64,000 bases of DNA from Hirundichthys speculiger (taxonomy: Eukaryota; Chordata; Actinopteri; Beloniformes; Exocoetidae), in assembly GCA_018398805.1 (NCBI GenBank), contig JAGFBZ010000258.1:1116001-1180000 (forward strand). Direction: 5' to 3'. The notes beneath the pieces are model-generated. The model was not told where the DNA came from. It did no database searches and saw only the letters and a list, made by a program, of their open reading frames with translations. Made by a program: the position numbers and the translations under genes. The first letter of the stretch is position 1. Every line of letters begins with the position of its first letter. Below are positions 61,587 through 64,000 of this stretch, piece after piece.

Positions 61587-61998
61587 CAGCGTTGCCAAGT
61601 GTACGATAATTATCGTATTTGTACGATAATTTGGCCCTCTGTACGATGTACGATCAATAATCCAAAAAAAAGGCCAAATGTACGATAATTTGACTATTTC
61701 AAATTATTGCCGGCCGCAACTGTCTGCCGGAGAGTTTTTTTTTCCCTTGAAGGCATCTGTTTCCATGTGACATGTTTCTATTCAATCGATGTTTGTCTCA
61801 GAACAACTAGCATGATAGGCTGAATGGGCTGAGTGGTCAGCTTTGCCCGCTATTTAACACTAGAGTGATTAAATTTGACTATAGCACATCATTGGGCTTG
61901 TTATTTTCGTTATGACAGATGTACGATAATTTCCCTCAAAATACGATAATTTTGAGTCTCTGGTACGATAATCCTACATTTCCCACCTGGCAACGCTG
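61587..61998. mobile_element. hAT MITE (412 bp) with ACGATAAT subterminal repeats
   Basis: It starts CAGCGTTGCCA and ends TGGCAACGCTG, an 11-bp perfect inverted repeat, flanked by an exact 8-bp duplication TCCTTTAT. At least six copies of (T)ACGATAAT(T), plus shorter ACGAT units, crowd both ends (61602-61690 and 61919-61972). Such subterminal repeats are typical transposase-binding sites of hAT elements. There is no coding capacity inside. The termini resemble those of the 660-1070 foldback element. Confidence 0.88.
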
Positions 61999-62006
61999 TC
62001 CTTTAT
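61999..62006 (+). repeat. 8-bp target-site duplication, right copy
   Basis: TCCTTTAT, identical to 61579-61586. Confidence 0.85.
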
Positions 62007-64000
62007 GTATGTCAGATGTGACGACCAAGCGAGTGAAGCAGATCTTTTGGGACTTAACAAATGCTAATGAATGTTGAACAGTCATTTTTTACTGGCATTG
62101 TATCAATCTATCTTTCCTGCCATCGTAGTGGGAAATATGCAGAAGGAAAACAATGCTATCATGTTGACCGATCATATTTGTTGTTGGCCACATCTCATTG
62201 GGATAGTTATCCATCCCTAACTATCAGAGCTGCCAGCTGTTACTGGGTGAGAGGCCACGCTGACAGGCGATGGACAAAAATTCAACAAAATGCTAAGATG
62301 CATCAAACTTTTAACTTGCAAGCAGCAAGTGATCAGTACTTCTCGGTTTCTTGTCCACCACTGATTAAATGAATGAATGTAACAGCTTATGCTGTTCAAG
62401 AACACTTTTTAAATTAAACTGAGGACTGAGGATCCTCTTACAAAATCACTTTCATTGGGTGTTTTTTTTTTCTGCTCACAGTGAAAAGTCAAAGTTGTTG
62501 GAACATAAGGTACAGATGACTGAAGTGGAAACACAAATACAAGTGTGTGCTGTAATAACAAGGTACATTTTGTGATTTTTTGATTCAGTCTTTCAGAAAA
62601 ACTGAGCAGCTCGAGCCCAAAACTGATCCCCTGAGAAGTGTTGACGAAAGAAACTATATTTTCCTGTCTGAGTAAACTTGATTAATTTGAAAGCACTTCA
62701 AATGTTTCCTGCAAATTTATTTAAGCCTCTCACTCCACGGCCACATCACATATCTCTAATCTCTTCGGTGTGAAACATCTGAGGGGACACAAACATGACA
62801 AAAATCCTAATCTTAACGCACCACCAGTGTGCTGATAAAGCCCCGTCCAGAAACCCCAAACACGCCAACGTCAACTCTCACAAGGGACCTTGTCAATCAG
62901 GTCTTCATGCTGGAAATAAAATCTTCACTGTTGGAAACCAAAAAAGTGTTTGGATCCAGAAAGACAAGAAATGACCTCAGCACAGTTCAGATGTGGAATT
63001 TGGTTTGATCTGAGATGTGAGAGGTTTTACTGCAGCTCCCTTATCTGTGTGAGACACAAAAAAGATGCCATTTGAGGTGATGCATCTCTTTGCTATCTTC
63101 ACTTGCACCACTTCCTCGCGTCTTACTGTAGCTTCTCCTGGGAAGGATGTGAGAGAGAGGAGCAGAAAACCGGCGCTGATATGAAGGGCCTCTGGCCTCC
63201 ACGATCATCCTACTAAACCCAGCCGAGAGGCGTTGAGATGAGCGGGACTGCAGAGTGAGAGAAAAGCTTCAGGTGTTGTCCTCATTTACCACACGCACTC
63301 TGATTTGTTGACATGTTCTAACAACCCATATCAGATTAAAATCGAATCAAATCAAGTCTCCCCATCGTTATCTTTACATCATGCTGGTTACATCCTTCAT
63401 TTAACTTTACATCATGCTGCTTTTGTTGTACGTAGTGTTTAATCCAAAACTGTAATACAGATTTCAAAAGTGGCACACCGTCCAGAAGAATGAAGAGAAG
63501 CTGGCTGACTTGACTCCGCCCCCTAAAAACAGGCCATCAAGAACAAAGGGTTGAAACGGGTTGAAAAGGGTGCTTTCGTGCTATATCTGTGTGCTGTTTT
63601 GACCATGAAATGTCACAGACATTTAATTGATCCTTAAACTTTGCTGACTTGTAAAAACAAAATATAAGCAAATAAACAAATAAAATGGATTTTTGATTCA
63701 TTCATTTTTTCAAAGACTTTGCATCTTTGTACAGGTAAATGTGCACCTGAGCTGATTCAAACACATAGTAGGTAGCTATAAGAGCAAATGGTTTGGGGGA
63801 AAAATGGCATATAGATGAGCACACAAGGCAATGCTGCCATAAGTGACCATTATTAAGAACACAATCTATTTGATTATTTTCTATTCAGACATAAAGCACT
63901 CATGTGGACAGTATCACCACTGGCAAACGAGTAAAAAACTTCAACCACATGGTGACAGCGTTGACGTTTCCTGTTTAGTCTGAAGGAATTCCAACTGAAA
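62007..64000. other. Anonymous non-coding DNA
   Basis: No gene or named repeat recognised. A 103-codon frame at 62061-62372 has no domain signature. I looked for a ppm1h first exon, the next gene expected from vertebrate gene order, and did not find one. Confidence 0.5.

Noticed and set aside
62061..62372. 103-codon plus-strand ORF as a possible next gene
   Set aside because: No domain, no CpG-rich promoter and no splice signals of note; it does not resemble the start of ppm1h, the next gene expected from vertebrate gene order.

Overview
The window reads as nuclear DNA of a ray-finned (teleost) fish. It is AT-rich, almost gene-free, full of microsatellites, and littered with repeats typical of teleosts: Tc1-like and hAT-like DNA transposons, several LINE 3' ends with TGGA tails, and tRNA-derived SINEs. 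The two protein-coding loci are clearly vertebrate. I have no database results, so family names come from motifs I can see and from remembered family sequences.

Two host genes are supported. On the minus strand at 4580-4646 lies the first coding exon of a srGAP-family gene, most like srgap1. It has a clean splice donor and a CpG-rich, CArG-box-containing promoter region immediately upstream (about 4740-5270). The rest of that gene runs off the left edge, so 1-4579 is its first intron. On the plus strand at 49329-53449 lies a two-exon arginine-vasotocin/vasopressin V1a-type receptor gene (avpr1a). Its 2.9-kb intron sits between TM6 and TM7, where this family normally has it. The two genes are head-to-head and about 44.7 kb apart. 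From memory, human SRGAP1 and AVPR1A are also divergent neighbours on 12q14, which supports both calls. The receptor's exon 1 carries an apparent 2-bp deletion in a GCGC run just before TM6. As printed, this truncates the protein after 282 of about 415 residues.

Layout: 1-4.6 kb, srgap1 intron 1 with a 411-bp foldback element. 4.6-5.3 kb, srgap1 exon 1 and promoter. 5.3-22 kb, mostly anonymous sequence with a LINE end at 8.0 kb, an unexplained 255-codon ORF at 12.3 kb, a MITE-like element at 14.1 kb, a retroelement-like ORF scrap at 15.5 kb and a 743-bp hAT-like element at 16.8 kb. 22-30 kb, nested repeats: a hAT-like element holding a LINE end, a Tc1 relic split by a 386-bp hAT MITE with a perfect 8-bp target duplication, and another hAT MITE. 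30-35 kb, a GC-rich stretch, two minus-strand LINE copies and a SINE. 38-42 kb, a SINE, a possible conserved non-coding block and a non-autonomous element with CCGCTACCCGC motifs. 42.8-46.2 kb, TA microsatellites around a young Tc1 element and a second hAT-like element. 47-54 kb, avpr1a with a 28-bp poly-G tract about 0.95 kb upstream of its start codon. 54-64 kb, LINE and retroelement gag-like relics and a 412-bp hAT MITE with a perfect target duplication.

I see no operon, CRISPR array, prophage or defence system, and none is expected here. The observations most worth a second look are the receptor frameshift, the conserved divergent gene pair, the two similarly built CAG(T/C)GTTGCCAA elements with repeated subterminal motifs, and the nested insertions that give a relative age order.
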